A stretch of 64,000 bases of DNA from Devosia sp. SL43 (GCF_021729885.1 NZ_CP063401.1:2286501-2350500), one strand, 5' to 3'; positions 52,144 to 63,980 are shown, counted from the stretch's first letter. The notes: a model not told the origin generated them from the sequence alone. Translations and numbers: made by a program.

Positions 52144-53862
52144 CTATGCCCGCAATTTGCGAAGGGGCTCTGGGTCGGCTCGCCGCCCGAGCCGGTCGGT
52201 GGCCCCGATCCGGAAGGCATCGACGATCCCATCCACCTCGGCTGCCTGCGCTTCGGTCTGCTCGATGGCGGCATTCGTCTCTTCCACCAAAGCCGCATTG
52301 TGCTGGGTCATCTCGTCCATGGCGCGGACCGCAACGGTGATCTCTTCCAGCGCAGAGGACTGTTCGCGATTGGCTTGGGCGATCGAGTCGATCAGCGATG
52401 AACTCTCCTGCGCCCCAGTCAGGATAGCGAGCAGCTTCTCGGCCGCCTGCCCGACAAGGCGCGACCCGTTTTTGACCTCGCCGGCGCTGGCCTCGATCAG
52501 CACCTTGATCTCACTCGATGCCTGCGCTGCCGATTGCGCCAGCCGCCGCACTTCTACGGCGACCACCGCAAATCCCTTGCCGGCATCACCCGCACGGGCG
52601 GCTTCCACCGAGGCATTGAGCGCCAAAAGATTGGTCTGGAAGGCAATATCGTCGATCAGCCCGATGATGTTGGAAATCTTGCCCGAGCTGGTTTCGATCG
52701 CAGCCATTGCCGCATTGGCATTGGTCATCACCGTGCCGCCCTCGCCGGCGCTGGCCGACACGTCGCGCGCCTTCTGGCTGGCGGTGGCTGCGCGCTTGGC
52801 GTTCTCTTCCACCGCGCTGGACAGCTGCTCGATCGAGGCCGACGTCTCCTCGATGGTTGCCGCCTGCTTGGTGGTGCGCTCGCTGAGATCATTGGCGCCA
52901 GCCAGGATTTCGCCCGTTGCGGTCCGGAGCGAGCGCGACGTGCTCTGCAGGCTGGTGACAATATCGAGCAGTCGTGCCAGCGACTGGTTGAAGGCCAGCC
53001 GCAACTGTTCGTACTGCCCGGTGAACCGGGTATCGATCCGCCCGGTCAGATCGCCCTCGGCCATCTTGGCGAGACTGGATGTCAGGTCGGCGATGATGCC
53101 TTCGGCCCGCTTGCGCTCGGTGATGTCGGTGGCGAACTTGACCACCTTGATCGGTCGGCCCAGCGCATCCAGAATCGGGTTGTAGGAGGCCTGGATCCAG
53201 ACCTCCTTGCCGCCCTTGCCGAAGCGCTGGAACTCGGCGGCGACATATTCCCCGCTGCGCAGCCGCTCCCAGAACTGCGCATACTCGGCGCTACCGGCAT
53301 AGACCGGATCACAGAACATGCGGTGATGCTTGCCCACGATCTCGTCAGCCCGATAGCCGACCGTGCCAAGAAAATTCTCGTTGGCCTGCCGGAGCGTTCC
53401 GTCGAGATTGAACTCGATCACCGCCTGTACGCGGCCGATGGCGGCGATCTGGGCTTCGTGGTCGGCGGATTTGTTCTTCTGCTCAGTGATATCGGTGGCG
53501 AACTTGATTACCTTGACCGGCTTGCCCGCCTTGTCCAAGACAGGGTTATAGCTCGCCTGTATCCAGATCTCGCGGCCGCCCTTGGCGATGCGCCGATAGG
53601 CAGCAGCCTGGAATTTGCCGGCGGCAAGATCGGCCCAGAACTGCTTGTATTCGGGCGAGACGGCATCATCAGGATCGACGAACATGCGGTGATGCTGGCC
53701 GGCAATCTCACCAAGCGTATAGCCCAGCGCCGCGAGGAAGTTTTCGTTGGCGGTGATGATGGTGCCATCGAGCTTGAACTCGATGACCGCCTGGCTGCGC
53801 ATAATCGCATCGACCTTGGCGCGGTCGTCATTCCTGCTATTGCTGCCGAAAAATCCGGTCAT
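52144..53862 (-). CDS. Cytoplasmic methyl-accepting chemotaxis protein with tandem PAS
   Basis: A 572-aa receptor with no transmembrane helix. Two tandem PAS domains (about 15-125 and 137-247), each with the 'ANENFL..VGY..DEI.G.HHRMF' Aer-like pattern and '[16 protein letters not shown]' / '[16 protein letters not shown]', then a short HAMP-like linker and the MCP signalling domain. Aer-like PAS domains commonly bind flavin or haem and sense redox or energy state; the ligand here is inference. It lacks the C-terminal xWxxF motif, ending in Arg-Lys-Leu-Arg-Ala. Confidence 0.92.
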   Translation of the reverse strand: MTGFFGSNSRNDDRAKVDAIMRSQAVIEFKLDGTIITANENFLAALGYTLGEIAGQHHRMFVDPDDAVSPEYKQFWADLAAGKFQAAAYRRIAKGGREIWIQASYNPVLDKAGKPVKVIKFATDITEQKNKSADHEAQIAAIGRVQAVIEFNLDGTLRQANENFLGTVGYRADEIVGKHHRMFCDPVYAGSAEYAQFWERLRSGEYVAAEFQRFGKGGKEVWIQASYNPILDALGRPIKVVKFATDITERKRAEGIIADLTSSLAKMAEGDLTGRIDTRFTGQYEQLRLAFNQSLARLLDIVTSLQSTSRSLRTATGEILAGANDLSERTTKQAATIEETSASIEQLSSAVEENAKRAATASQKARDVSASAGEGGTVMTNANAAMAAIETSSGKISNIIGLIDDIAFQTNLLALNASVEAARAGDAGKGFAVVAVEVRRLAQSAAQASSEIKVLIEASAGEVKNGSRLVGQAAEKLLAILTGAQESSSLIDSIAQANREQSSALEEITVAVRAMDEMTQHNAALVEETNAAIEQTEAQAAEVDGIVDAFRIGATDRLGRRADPEPLRKLRA

Positions 53863-53958
53863 CGAAAAAAGGCCCTCCAGCCCCTGCCCTCGCCCGTCCT
53901 GGACGCGCAGCTATCGTAAAAAACATTGGCTAAGAGGGGCCTGTGGCGCGCATTACGA

Positions 53959-54108
53959 CTACTGCGTAGCTGCCGTGTCGATGACGATGGCCATGCGATC
54001 ACCAGTCGGCTCAAAATGCTGGCCGTCGGTAATCGTCGCGATGAGTATTGACCGGGCATGGATGATCGTCTGCGTTCCACGGCGATCCCCACCACCGCGA
54101 ATATACAT
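53959..54108 (-). CDS. Possible 49-aa small protein between MCP genes
   Basis: A short reading frame from ATG 54108 to TAG 53959 in the 372-bp gap between the PAS MCP and the next MCP. The product starts 'MYIRGGGDRRGTQTIIHARS' and ends 'GDRMAIVIDTAATQ', with hydrophobic beta-like stretches and plausible codon use. No Shine-Dalgarno is visible, and it may be chance. I do not recognise it; the rest of the gap holds no other gene. Confidence 0.35.
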   Translation of the reverse strand: MYIRGGGDRRGTQTIIHARSILIATITDGQHFEPTGDRMAIVIDTAATQ

Positions 54109-54180
54109 GATCTGCGTCCATGGATGAGGCTACGCCCGCATGGTTAAATGGGCGTGAAGAACAATCCATGGCGGAACAAG

Positions 54181-54203
54181 AAGGGCGCCTCGTGGGCGCC
54201 CTT
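54181..54203 (-). terminator. Hairpin terminator, third MCP 3' end
   Basis: AAGGGCGCC-CACGA-GGCGCCCTT on the minus strand, followed by CTTGTT. About 30 nt after the stop of the MCP gene at 54235. Confidence 0.6.
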
Positions 54204-54234
54204 GATATCCATCCTCGTTACGGGGATCACGCGG

Positions 54235-56649
54235 TCAGAGACGACCGCCGGCGACGGCCCTCGGTCTTGCCACACCCCCGCCCTGAACCGCCTGCCCGCC
54301 CAGCGTGAACACCCCGATCACCCGGTCCAGTTCATTGGCTTGGGCTTCAGTCTGTTCGATAGCGGCATTGGTTTCTTCCACCAGGGCCGCATTGTGCTGG
54401 GTCATTTCGTCGAGCTGACGCACCGCGACGTTGACTTCGTCGATCGATGCCGCCTGCTCGCGGCTGGCCCTGGCAATGCCTTCGAGCAGGACAGCGTTAG
54501 CCTCGATGGCCGCTTGCACCGCCACCAGCCGCCCCGCGGCATCCGTGACCAGGCGCGTGCCGCCCCTGACCTCGCCAGCACTCTGTTCGATCAGCACCTT
54601 GACGTCAGACGACGCCTTTGCCGCCGACTGCGCTAGCCGCCGCACTTCCACCGCTACCACGGCAAAGCCCTTGCCGGCATCGCCGGCACGGGCGGCCTCC
54701 ACCGAGGCGTTCAAAGCCAGGAGATTGGTCTGGAAGGCGATGTCGTCGATCAGGCCGATGATGTTGGAAATCTTGTCGGACGACTGGGTGATGCGATCCA
54801 TCGCCGCCGTCGCCTCACCCATGACGGCGCCACTCGCCTGCGCTTCGGCCGAGACCGAATGGGCCTTGTGACTGGCGCTTTCGGCCCGATCCGCATTGTC
54901 GACGACCGTACGGCTCACCTGCTCGATGGCAGCCGACGTTTCTTCGATGGTCGCCGCCTGGCGCGTCGTCCGCTCGCTGAGATCGTTGGCACCCGACAGG
55001 ATTTCGCCGGTCGCCGTCTTGAGCGCCCCGGACGTGCCGCGCAACTGCGTCACGATCTGGCTGAGCTGCTCGGCGACGGCATTGGTATCGCCCTTGAGCT
55101 GCCCGAAGGCGCCCTTGTAGTCGCCAGTCATCCGCACGCTGAGATCGGCGCGGGCCAGGGCAGACAGCACAGCACCCGTCTCCACCAACCCGCGATCGAC
55201 GCTTGAAACCAGCAGGTTGACGTTCTCGGCCAGCCCGCGCAGTTCCGGGTCTGGCTGGTTCGCCGGGACACGCTGCGAGAAATCGCCCTCGATCGCCGCA
55301 CCCACCACGGCGCCAATATCGGCCTGCAACGCCTGGATCACGCCGACCTGGGACGCGCGCTCCTCGCTCATGTCGAGTTCGGCGGCGCGAAGGTCGCGCA
55401 TCTTGATGCCATTGCCGCGGAACACTTCCACGGCCTCAGCCATATAGCCCAGCTCGTCGGCACGCTCGAGGCCGGGTACGGCAATATCAAGCCGGTCGGC
55501 GGCGATCTCGGCCATCGCATCAGTGAGACGCGACACCGGCCTTGTGATGGTGCGGGCAAAGATCAGGCTGGCCATGGCGGCCAGCACCAGCATGATGCCG
55601 CCGATAACCAGCATGGTGTTGCGCAGGCCCGTCGAGGGCGCCTGGATATCAGCCTGGCTTTCGAGTGCCACCACAGCCCAATTGGACCCACCAAAACTCA
55701 GGGGCTGGCTCGCCGCCACATAGGGCGCGCCATCGTGATGCGTGATCTCACCCAATGCCGGATTACCAGCCAGACCTGCGGCGATCGGATCGCCGTGCAG
55801 GGCCAGCATCAGCACGTCATTGTCTGCCGTCACCGGCGTATCGTTTCGAACGAGGTCGTCCTGCCCGACGAGGAACACCTCGCCACCGCTGCTCAACCCC
55901 TGGGTACGGCCAAGCACCTCGCCGATCAGCGCGGTCGGCATCTGGAAGGCAATGACCCCGATCAGGAAGCCCTGATCATAGACGGGCGAGGCGATGAAAC
56001 TGGCCGGCGCGCCAGCACTGGGGCCATAGGGCGCGAAATCGGAGAGGAAAACCTGCCCCTCTTCGCCGGCCATCGCCGCTCTGACCACCTTGCCCAGGTC
56101 GGTATCGGCCCAGGGCCCACCGCCCTCTGCGAAGTTGGTTGCGAAATCGGCTTCCTTGAACACCGTATAGACGTTGTTGAAATCGGTATCGAACAGGAAG
56201 ATGTCGTAATAGCCGCGCTTGAGCAGCAGGTCGCGGAAATCGGCATGCTGGGCCCGATGCGTCAGGTCGTAGACCGGCAGCTTGTCGGACGTATCGAGCA
56301 GCAGCTTCTCCCCGGCCGGATTGGGGTTCTGCGTGATATAGGCATCCTGCAGCAAGGCCGTCGGATCGCCCTGCCCCTTGAGCGACCGCATGGCGCCGGA
56401 AAACGCATCGATCGCCCCGCCGATTTCGGCGCGTCCGGCAAACAGCGTCAGGTCTTCGGCGACCTCGTTGAGATAGGCCTCGAGCGACGACTTGGCATTA
56501 CTCGCTGCCGCGGTCAGCCGATGCTCGGCTTGCGCGGTCACGGTCGCGTTGCTGACGAGATAGGCGGCCAGACCCAGGCTCGCGCCGGTCGCGAGCGCAA
56601 TGGCAACCACCATTGCCGGTAGCTTGAAGGCGAGTTTGAGCTGGGACAT
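54235..56649 (-). CDS. Methyl-accepting chemotaxis protein (dCache-like sensor)
   Basis: An 804-aa receptor: N-terminal transmembrane helix (about 12-32), large periplasmic domain with dCache-type features ('[17 protein letters not shown]', '[27 protein letters not shown]', '[18 protein letters not shown]'), a second transmembrane helix near residue 365, HAMP and signalling domain. dCache receptors usually bind small amino acids or similar metabolites. The C-terminus ends RAVAGGRL and lacks the WxEF motif. Start ATG 56649 begins right before the first helix region. Closest in sensor design to the receptor at 61440-63980. Confidence 0.92.
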   Translation of the reverse strand: MSQLKLAFKLPAMVVAIALATGASLGLAAYLVSNATVTAQAEHRLTAAASNAKSSLEAYLNEVAEDLTLFAGRAEIGGAIDAFSGAMRSLKGQGDPTALLQDAYITQNPNPAGEKLLLDTSDKLPVYDLTHRAQHADFRDLLLKRGYYDIFLFDTDFNNVYTVFKEADFATNFAEGGGPWADTDLGKVVRAAMAGEEGQVFLSDFAPYGPSAGAPASFIASPVYDQGFLIGVIAFQMPTALIGEVLGRTQGLSSGGEVFLVGQDDLVRNDTPVTADNDVLMLALHGDPIAAGLAGNPALGEITHHDGAPYVAASQPLSFGGSNWAVVALESQADIQAPSTGLRNTMLVIGGIMLVLAAMASLIFARTITRPVSRLTDAMAEIAADRLDIAVPGLERADELGYMAEAVEVFRGNGIKMRDLRAAELDMSEERASQVGVIQALQADIGAVVGAAIEGDFSQRVPANQPDPELRGLAENVNLLVSSVDRGLVETGAVLSALARADLSVRMTGDYKGAFGQLKGDTNAVAEQLSQIVTQLRGTSGALKTATGEILSGANDLSERTTRQAATIEETSAAIEQVSRTVVDNADRAESASHKAHSVSAEAQASGAVMGEATAAMDRITQSSDKISNIIGLIDDIAFQTNLLALNASVEAARAGDAGKGFAVVAVEVRRLAQSAAKASSDVKVLIEQSAGEVRGGTRLVTDAAGRLVAVQAAIEANAVLLEGIARASREQAASIDEVNVAVRQLDEMTQHNAALVEETNAAIEQTEAQANELDRVIGVFTLGGQAVQGGGVARPRAVAGGRL

Positions 56650-56773
56650 CGTCGGGCATCCGGAGTTGGGCAGAACTGCCGCCATTCAGGGGCACGTCCG
56701 CAGCTCCCCTTCCGCGACCATGATAAAAAATTCTATGAATACAATGGTTAAGGAAGCACTTCCGGCAGGGACT

Positions 56774-56794
56774 GGGGCGACAGCGTGTCGCCCC
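56774..56794 (-). terminator. Strong hairpin upstream of the third MCP, without T-run
   Basis: GGGGCGACA-CGC-TGTCGCCCC on the minus strand. It lies 8 nt after the stop of the fourth MCP gene, where a terminator is expected, but no T-run follows; it could be factor-dependent. Confidence 0.5.
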
Positions 56795-56801
56795 GGTTTG
56801 A

Positions 56802-58886
56802 TCAAAACTCCGACCAGTCCTTCGAGATCGCCGCATTGCCGTCGCTCAGATATGCCCGGGCGGCCGACTTGAGCTTGTCGGCGCTTCCCCGCGGCGGAGC
56901 CGCCTGCGGACGGGGCGCTGCTCGCGCTGGCGCGGGCGCCCCCTTGGCCTCGATGGTGAAGACATCCACCACCCGGTCCAGTTCGCTGGCCTGAGCCTCT
57001 GTCTGCTCGATGGCCGCATTGGTCTGCTCCACCAGCGCGGCATTGTGCTGGGTCATCTCGTCGAGCGTCCGCACCGCCACCGACACTTCGTCGATTGCCG
57101 CCGCCTGCTCGCGGCTCGCCTTGGAAATGGCCTGCATCAGGCTGGCATTCTCGTTGACGGCATTGAGCATCGCGGCCAACTGGTCAGCCGCGTTGGAGAC
57201 GAGCTTGCTGCCGCCCTTGACCTCGTTGGCCGACTGCTCGATCAGCGTCTTGACGTCCGCCGAAGCACTGGCTGCCGATTGGGCTAGGCGCCGGACCTCC
57301 ACGGCCACCACGGCAAAGCCCTTGCCGGCATCGCCGGCGCGGGCTGCTTCGACCGAGGCGTTCAGCGCCAGCAGGTTGGTCTGGAAGGCGATGTCGTCGA
57401 TCATGCCAATGATATTGGAAATCTTGGCGGAGCTGGAGGTGATCCGCTCCATCGCGGCATTGGCTTCGGCCATCGTCGTGCCGCTCTGCGTAGCGCTGCC
57501 GGACACGGCCTGGGCCTTGCCGTTGGCATCCTCGGCCATGCGCGCATTCTCGGCCACGGTGGCCGCCAGCTGTTCCATCGCCGCCGAGGTTTCCTCGATC
57601 GTCGCGGCCTGCTTGGTGGTACGCTCGGAAAGGTCGTTCATGCCCGACAGGATTTCCCCCGTCGCCTGCTTGAGCGAGCCCGAAATCTGCTTGGCGCCAC
57701 CCACCACTTCGGTCAGCTTCTCGGTGACCAGGTTGGTGTCGCTCTTGAGCCGCGCGAAGGCGCCCTGATAATCACCCTGCATGCGCTTGGTGAGATCGGT
57801 ATCGGCCAGCGCCGCCAGCACGAGGCCGGTTTCGCCAATGCCGCGATCGACCGTCTCGACCAGGTTGTTGACGCTGCTGGCAAGCGAGTTGAGTTCCGGA
57901 TCGGCAAACTGGGCATGCACGCGCTTGGAGAAGTCGCCGGCGATGGCGGCATCCACCACTTCGCCAAAGGCGGCCTGCAGCGCCACCATCATGTCGGTGC
58001 GTTCCACCCGGCGGCGCAGCGACGCGGCGCGCTCTTCCTCGGTCATCTCGCTCATCTTGAGACCGTTTTCGCGGAACACTTCGACGGCGCGGGCCATCTC
58101 GCCCACTTCGTTGCCACGGCCGGTATAGGCGACCTCGGCGGCATAGTCGCCCTCCGCCACCAGCTTCATGGTCTTGGCGAGACGCGGAATAGGCGCCATC
58201 ATGACGCGCGACAGCACATAGCCAATGGTACCCAAAACAGCCAGGGTCACCAGACCAACCATGAGCAGCAGCTTGAGCGTATCGGAGACCACCGTCTCGA
58301 CCACGGCCTTGTCGATGCCGACGAACAGGATGCCGACGGCCTTGCCGGCCTGGTCGACGATCGGCTGATAGGCGGTGTAGTAGGGACGGCCGACGATATT
58401 GGCCTCGCCGAAATAGGTCTTGCCCTCCATCACCGGGCCATAGGCCGCGCTGGCCTGGCCCAGCGGGGTACCAACAATGCGGGCGCCGTCGGCGCCGACA
58501 ATCGTCGTCGTCATCCGGACAAAGTCCTGGCTGGCCTCGTCCCACACGAACAGGGTCGCTGCCTCGCCCGTCACCCGGCCGATCGAATCCACTAGGTCGT
58601 TGTTGAGGAACTGCTGCGGCATGGCCCAGACGGTGATCTTGTCGATGCCGCCAGTGTCCGCCCACGTCACCGTCGCGCCGGACATGCCGGCCTGGACGAT
58701 CGTGGCAGCAGTCTTCAGATTGGTGGTTTGCTGCTTGAGGGCCGCTGCGCGCGTCGAGGTGCTCAGGTTGATGTAAGTGGCCGTTGTCACCACCGCCACA
58801 GAGACGATGATGGCGGCAATGACCAGCGCGGCAATCATCGTGGTCAGCTTGATATTGCCAAAGAATTGGCCGACGCGTTTCAACAT
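56802..58886 (-). CDS. Methyl-accepting chemotaxis protein (sCache_3_2-like sensor)
   Basis: A 694-aa receptor: transmembrane helix (about 17-38), a single-Cache periplasmic domain of the Cache_3/Cache_2 type ('[22 protein letters not shown]', '[36 protein letters not shown]'), second helix near 205-225, HAMP, and signalling domain. The C-terminus is SKDWSEF, matching the CheR docking pattern xWxxF. It is a close relative of the next receptor (59102-61174) in length and sensor type, suggesting tandem duplication. Confidence 0.93.
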   Translation of the reverse strand: MLKRVGQFFGNIKLTTMIAALVIAAIIVSVAVVTTATYINLSTSTRAAALKQQTTNLKTAATIVQAGMSGATVTWADTGGIDKITVWAMPQQFLNNDLVDSIGRVTGEAATLFVWDEASQDFVRMTTTIVGADGARIVGTPLGQASAAYGPVMEGKTYFGEANIVGRPYYTAYQPIVDQAGKAVGILFVGIDKAVVETVVSDTLKLLLMVGLVTLAVLGTIGYVLSRVMMAPIPRLAKTMKLVAEGDYAAEVAYTGRGNEVGEMARAVEVFRENGLKMSEMTEEERAASLRRRVERTDMMVALQAAFGEVVDAAIAGDFSKRVHAQFADPELNSLASSVNNLVETVDRGIGETGLVLAALADTDLTKRMQGDYQGAFARLKSDTNLVTEKLTEVVGGAKQISGSLKQATGEILSGMNDLSERTTKQAATIEETSAAMEQLAATVAENARMAEDANGKAQAVSGSATQSGTTMAEANAAMERITSSSAKISNIIGMIDDIAFQTNLLALNASVEAARAGDAGKGFAVVAVEVRRLAQSAASASADVKTLIEQSANEVKGGSKLVSNAADQLAAMLNAVNENASLMQAISKASREQAAAIDEVSVAVRTLDEMTQHNAALVEQTNAAIEQTEAQASELDRVVDVFTIEAKGAPAPARAAPRPQAAPPRGSADKLKSAARAYLSDGNAAISKDWSEF

Positions 58887-59033
58887 ATCAGTGTGCCCCA
58901 GAGCCCGCGCGCAAGTTCAGCCAGTTCCGAATCCTGCACAACTAGTAGGGAAAATTACCAGTCGAGGCTTAATCGAGTGTTTAACATACTGGTGTCAGGG
59001 CTTTTTCCCTCGTAGTGCATTCAAATCGTTGCC

Positions 59034-59074
59034 AAAAAAACGAAAACCCCGCGACGCCGGTGGCATCGCGGGGT
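59034..59074 (-). terminator. Rho-independent terminator of the fifth MCP
   Basis: ACCCCGCGA..and TCGCGGGGT pair over a GC-rich loop; on the minus strand TTTTCGTTTTTTT follows. It lies 27 nt after the stop at 59102. Confidence 0.9.
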
Positions 59075-59101
59075 TCGATTGATACACTTGGTCAGGCGCG
59101 C

Positions 59102-61174
59102 CTAGAACTCGTTCCAGTCCGTGGCGACTGCGGCATTGCCGTGGGTGACCAGCCTGGCCGATGCCGATGCCAGGCGTTGCTGCAGGCCTCGGGCACCCCC
59201 GGCCGGAGCTACCCGCTGTTCGCGCACTGGCGCTTCCTGCCGGCCGATCTGGAATACGTCCACGATGCGGTCGAGCTCAGTGGCCTGCGCCTCGGTCTGC
59301 TCGATAGCCGCGTTGGTCTGTTCCACCAGCGCCGCGTTGTGCTGGGTCATTTCGTCCATGGTGCGAACCGCCGTGGTCACTTCCTCGATGGCCGAAGCCT
59401 GTTCGCGGCTGTCATTGGCGATGGATTCAAGCAGTCCATTGTTACCGCGTGCAGCATCGAGCATGGCGCGCAGCTTGCCCGCAGCCTCGCCGACCAGCTT
59501 GGAACCGGAATTGACCTCGCCGGCCGACTGCTCGATCAGCACCTTGACCTCGCTCGAGGCCTGCGCCGCCGACTGAGCCAGGCGCCGCACTTCCACGGCC
59601 ACCACGGCAAAGCCTTTGCCGGCATCGCCGGCACGCGCCGCTTCCACCGAGGCGTTGAGTGCCAGGAGGTTGGTCTGGAAGGCGATGTCGTCGATCATAC
59701 CGATAATGTTGGAGATCTTGGCCGAGCTCTGCGTGATGCGTTCCATCGCCGAAGTCGCCGCATCCATCACCAGCCCGCCTTCTTCGGCGGTACGGGTCAC
59801 CTGCGCAGCACCCGCGCTGGCATCCTTGGCGCGCTGGGCATTCTTGAGCACGGTCGAAGCCAGCTGTTCCATCGCCGCCGAGGTTTCCTCGATGGTGGCG
59901 GCCTGCTTGGTCGTGCGTTCGGAAAGATCGTTGGCGCCGCTGAGAATTTCGCCCGTGGCCGTCTTGAGTGAGCCAGACGTGTGCCGCAGTTGACCGATCA
60001 CTTCGGTCAGCTTGTCGGCCACCGCATTGATATCGGCCTTGAGCGTGGCGAACGCACCTTCATAGTCGCCTTCCATCCGCAGGGTGAGGTCGGTATTGGC
60101 CATGGCGCCGAGCACCTGGCCAATCTCGGTCACGCCGCGATTGAAGGTCGACACCAGGTTGTTGACGCCACCGGCCAGCGCATTGAGTTCAGGATCGGGA
60201 AATTCGACGGTAACCTGTTTGCTGAAGTCGCCGGCCACGGCCGCATCGACCACGACGCCGAACGCGCCCTGCAGCTCGCTCATCATCTTCTGCCGGTTTT
60301 CCTGGTCGGCGATGATGCGGGCAGCCTCGGCCTCGGTCATCTGGCTGACGCGCAGCCCGTTCTGGCGGAACACTTCGACGGCGCGGGCCATGCCGCCCAC
60401 TTCGTTGCCCATTTCGGTATAGGGCACGTCGTTCTCGTAATTGCCCTCGGCAATGGCTTCCATCGAGCTGGCGAGCTTGGGGATCGGCTTGGTGATCAAG
60501 CGCGAAAGAATGAAGCCTATCAGACCCAGGCCAACAGTCACCGCGCCGCCCACCATCAGGATCAGGCTGAGCACGCTGGTCGCCTGCGCTTGTACATTGG
60601 CCATTGGGGTGCCGACAAAAATGGCGCCCATGACTTCGCCGCTCATCTTGGTGATGGGCTGCAGGGCCGCCACGTAGTTTGTGCCCGCCACGTCGAAATC
60701 ACCGACGAAGGTCTGGCCGGCCATCAGCGTGGCATAGGCCGGGTTCGCGGCATCAATGGCCAGGTCGACCAGCCGCGCGCCGTCGGCGCCAGCAAGACTC
60801 GTGGTCTTGCTCATCAGGTTCTGGCTGGCCGAGTCCAGCACATAAATCGTGGCATCCTGCTTGGTGACGCGCGTCACCGAGTCGATGACTTCAGTGTCGT
60901 AGAACGGGGGCACGGCCCAGCTCTGGAACGTGGCCATCGTTCCGTCCTCTGCCCAGTTCAGTACCGAGCCCGAAATACGCCGCTCGAGAATTGTCGCGGC
61001 CACACCCAGATTGTTGGTCTGCTGCGCCTCGCTGTTGGCAACCGACTGGTTGTACAGCGACATATAGATCGTGCCGGAAACGGCAGCGATCGAGCCGATA
61101 ATGGCAACGAACACCAGCACGGCAATCGTGGTGGTCATTTTGATGTTGCCGAAGATCTGGCTGATCTTGCGCAT
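59102..61174 (-). CDS. Methyl-accepting chemotaxis protein (sCache_3_2-like sensor)
   Basis: A 690-aa receptor with the same layout as the gene at 56802: '[22 protein letters not shown]' first helix, a Cache_3/Cache_2 periplasmic domain ('[22 protein letters not shown]', '[22 protein letters not shown]', 'GAIFVGTPM'), a second helix near 205-225, HAMP and signalling domain ending ATDWNEF. Start ATG 61174 has GGGGGAAAG upstream; the longer frame lacks a site. The two sensors differ clearly despite near-identical signalling tips. Confidence 0.93.
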   Translation of the reverse strand: MRKISQIFGNIKMTTTIAVLVFVAIIGSIAAVSGTIYMSLYNQSVANSEAQQTNNLGVAATILERRISGSVLNWAEDGTMATFQSWAVPPFYDTEVIDSVTRVTKQDATIYVLDSASQNLMSKTTSLAGADGARLVDLAIDAANPAYATLMAGQTFVGDFDVAGTNYVAALQPITKMSGEVMGAIFVGTPMANVQAQATSVLSLILMVGGAVTVGLGLIGFILSRLITKPIPKLASSMEAIAEGNYENDVPYTEMGNEVGGMARAVEVFRQNGLRVSQMTEAEAARIIADQENRQKMMSELQGAFGVVVDAAVAGDFSKQVTVEFPDPELNALAGGVNNLVSTFNRGVTEIGQVLGAMANTDLTLRMEGDYEGAFATLKADINAVADKLTEVIGQLRHTSGSLKTATGEILSGANDLSERTTKQAATIEETSAAMEQLASTVLKNAQRAKDASAGAAQVTRTAEEGGLVMDAATSAMERITQSSAKISNIIGMIDDIAFQTNLLALNASVEAARAGDAGKGFAVVAVEVRRLAQSAAQASSEVKVLIEQSAGEVNSGSKLVGEAAGKLRAMLDAARGNNGLLESIANDSREQASAIEEVTTAVRTMDEMTQHNAALVEQTNAAIEQTEAQATELDRIVDVFQIGRQEAPVREQRVAPAGGARGLQQRLASASARLVTHGNAAVATDWNEF

Positions 61175-61390
61175 GGCGTCTTTCCCCCAAAACGCCCGGA
61201 CCGCCCCTATCGGCGCATATCCCATCCGGACCTTAGCTTCAGGAAAATTACGGCAAAGCCGTTAATCGATCGTTGTCCACGCGGGGCCTGTATCGTTTCC
61301 GCTGCGCAAATATTGCGCCAACGCGCAGGATTCACACCGCCGCTCTCACCGCATTGTCGTGGCGGAGAGTGTCCTGCCGTCGCCCAAATG

Positions 61391-61414
61391 AAAAGAGGCG
61401 CCATCTGGCGCCTC
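61391..61414 (-). terminator. Rho-independent terminator of the sixth MCP
   Basis: GAGGCGCC-AGAT-GGCGCCTC followed by TTTTC on the minus strand, 25 nt after the stop at 61440. Confidence 0.88.
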
Positions 61415-61439
61415 TTGAAACCTGTACTGCAAGACCCCC

Positions 61440-63980
61440 TCAGAACTCGTTCCAGTCCTTGTCGACTGCGGCATTGCCGTGGCTGAGATAGGATTTGGCA
61501 ACCGTCTTGAGCTTGTCCTGCAGGCCACGTGCCCCCTGGGCGAGCGCGCGAACGGGCGAGGCAGCAGCCGGCTCCGGCGCACGGCGCTGCGCGGGCGCCC
61601 TATCGTCGGTCGAGAAGATATCGACGATGCGATCGAGCTCGGTGGCCTGAGCCTCGGTCTGTTCAATGGCGGCATTGATCTCTTCGACCAGCGCCGCATT
61701 ATGCTGGGTCATCTCGTCCATGGTGCGCACAGCCGTATTGACCTCGTCGATGGACGACGCCTGTTCGCGACTTTCCTTGGCGATGCCGTTCATCAACTCG
61801 TTCGAAGAACGGGCGGCCGACAGCATGGATTCGAGCTTGGCCGCAGCATCGGAGACGAGCCTGGAGCCGCCCCTGACCTCATTGGCCGATTGCTCGATCA
61901 ACGCCTTGACGTCGCTCGATGCGCTTGCGGCCGATTGCGCCAGGCGGCGGACTTCCACGGCCACCACGGCAAAACCCTTGCCGGCATCACCGGCGCGAGC
62001 CGCTTCCACCGAAGCATTGAGCGCCAGCAGGTTGGTCTGGAAGGCAATATCGTCGATCAGGCCGATAATATTGGAGATCTTGCCCGACGACTGGGTAATC
62101 CGCTCCATGGCTTCGGTCGCCTGATGCATCACCTGGCCGCCCTCTTCGGCGGTGCGGGTCACCGTCGAGGCGACACTGCTGGCCTCATTGGCGCGCTCGG
62201 CATTCTGCAACACCGTCGCCGCCAGCTGCTCCATGGCCGCCGAGGTCTCTTCGATCGTTGCCGCCTGCTTGGTGGTGCGTTCGGACAGATCGTTGGCACC
62301 ACTGAGGATCTCGCCGGTCGCGGTCTTGAGGGTGCGCGACGTATCCTTGAGCTGGCCGACAATGTCGGTGAGCTTTTCGGCCACCGCATTGGTGTCGGCC
62401 TTGAGCTTGGCGAAGGCGCCCTGATAGTTGCCTTCCATCCGCTTGGTGAGGTCGGTATCGGCCAGCGAGGCCAGCACGTCGCCGGTTTCACTGACGCCAC
62501 GATCGACAGTCGCCACTAGGTTATTGACCGAGCGGGCTAGTGTATTGAGTTCGTCGTCGGGGAATTCGGCCTCGACGCGCCTGGTGAAGTCGCCGGCAAT
62601 GGCCGCATCCACCACGGCGCCAAAGGCCCGCTGCAGGTCCTGCATCATGGCGGCACGTTCGGATTGGCTGCGGATGATCTGGGCGGCTTCCGCCTCGGTC
62701 ATCTGCGCCACCTTGAGGCCGTTCTCGCGGAAGATTTCCACGGCGCGCGCCATGGCGCCGATCTCGTCCTGGCGCTCGGCGCCGCGCACCTCGACATCGA
62801 GGTCGCCGTCGGCGAGCTGTTCCATTGTCGTGGTCAGGCGGCTGATCGGGCGGCTCACCGAGCGGGCAAAGAAATAGCCAACCAGCGCGGCAAGCGCCAG
62901 CAGTCCACCACCGACGGCCAGGATCATGTTGCGCATATCGGTGATCGGGGCGAAGGCCTCGTTCTCGCCGATGGCAGTGACCACCGCCCAATTGGCGCCA
63001 CCAAAGCTCAGCGGCTCGGCCGTCAGCATCATGCTCATATTGCGGTAGTCGGTCGATGTGCCGACTGCGCTGGTGCCGGCAAGAGCCGCTTCCACCACCG
63101 GGCTCTGGAAGGTCGTCACCAGAGAATCGTCACCCTCCGAAAAGCGCGAATCCGAGCGCATCAGGAAATCAGGGCCGACAAAGAAGCTTTCGCCGGTCTC
63201 ACCCAGCCCCTCGGACTTGGCCATGATCGCATTGACCGACGCCGTCGAGACCGCAACGGCCAACACGCCGACCAGCTTGGCGCGGTTGTCAAAGACCGGC
63301 GTCGCCATGAAGCTTTCGACCTGCCCGCCTGGGGCATAGGCCGAGAAATCCTGGAACGACACCTGGCCGCCCTCGGTCATCGCGGCGGCAGCCTGGAATG
63401 CCAGGCCCAGGCCGGTCGCGCCACCGGGACCGCCGGCGGCGAAGTTGGTGGCGAAGTCGTCGCGCTTCTTGACCGAATAGATGAGATCGCCCGCCGGGCT
63501 CAGCACCATCAGGTCGGCGTAGCCACGTGCCTGCAACTGCCGGCGGAAGGCCGGATGAATCTTGGAATGGGTGAAGTCATAGTTCGTCCGCTTGTCGGCG
63601 GTCGACACGTCGAGCAGTTCGCGATTGGCCGGATCGGGATTGTTGGTGATGTAGGCCGTCTGCAGCGCCACAATAGGGTCCGTCGCCAGCGAGCCGGTGA
63701 GGAACTGCCCCCAGTTGATGTTAAGATCGCGCAGCACGGTCTGCGTCGATTCTGCGGCCGAGGTAATGGTCAAATCCTTGGCGATGCCATCGAGATAGGA
63801 GCCCAGCTCCCCCGAAGTCTGCGTCGCGATCGTTTCGATCTGGCGCTGCGTCAGCTGCTGCACCGCCGAGGCGCCGATGACGTAGCTCGCAAAGCCCACG
63901 CCGGCGCTGACCAGCAAGGCCGAACCGACCAGCGCCAGTGGCAGTTTTTGAGCGATCTTGAACTGCGGCAAAAATCCCAT
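61440..63980 (-). CDS. Methyl-accepting chemotaxis protein (dCache-like sensor)
   Basis: An 846-aa receptor: transmembrane helix (about 13-33), dCache-type periplasmic domain ('[28 protein letters not shown]', '[27 protein letters not shown]', '[19 protein letters not shown]'), a second helix near 350-370, HAMP and signalling domain ending DKDWNEF. Relative of the receptor at 54235. GAGGAGCTGGAG upstream of ATG 63980 provides the ribosome binding site. The gene is complete within the window; its promoter lies beyond the right edge. Confidence 0.94.
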   Translation of the reverse strand: MGFLPQFKIAQKLPLALVGSALLVSAGVGFASYVIGASAVQQLTQRQIETIATQTSGELGSYLDGIAKDLTITSAAESTQTVLRDLNINWGQFLTGSLATDPIVALQTAYITNNPDPANRELLDVSTADKRTNYDFTHSKIHPAFRRQLQARGYADLMVLSPAGDLIYSVKKRDDFATNFAAGGPGGATGLGLAFQAAAAMTEGGQVSFQDFSAYAPGGQVESFMATPVFDNRAKLVGVLAVAVSTASVNAIMAKSEGLGETGESFFVGPDFLMRSDSRFSEGDDSLVTTFQSPVVEAALAGTSAVGTSTDYRNMSMMLTAEPLSFGGANWAVVTAIGENEAFAPITDMRNMILAVGGGLLALAALVGYFFARSVSRPISRLTTTMEQLADGDLDVEVRGAERQDEIGAMARAVEIFRENGLKVAQMTEAEAAQIIRSQSERAAMMQDLQRAFGAVVDAAIAGDFTRRVEAEFPDDELNTLARSVNNLVATVDRGVSETGDVLASLADTDLTKRMEGNYQGAFAKLKADTNAVAEKLTDIVGQLKDTSRTLKTATGEILSGANDLSERTTKQAATIEETSAAMEQLAATVLQNAERANEASSVASTVTRTAEEGGQVMHQATEAMERITQSSGKISNIIGLIDDIAFQTNLLALNASVEAARAGDAGKGFAVVAVEVRRLAQSAASASSDVKALIEQSANEVRGGSRLVSDAAAKLESMLSAARSSNELMNGIAKESREQASSIDEVNTAVRTMDEMTQHNAALVEEINAAIEQTEAQATELDRIVDIFSTDDRAPAQRRAPEPAAASPVRALAQGARGLQDKLKTVAKSYLSHGNAAVDKDWNEF

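Noticed and set aside
58969..58984. TTAA-N8-TTAA upstream of the MCP at 56802, resembling a CtrA site
   Set aside because: The CtrA consensus spacing is 7 nt; here it is 8, and the other MCP promoters show no proper site.
61226..61439. A gene in the gap between the last two MCPs
   Set aside because: No frame with a ribosome binding site; the gap holds the terminator at 61391-61414 and presumably the promoter of the fifth MCP.
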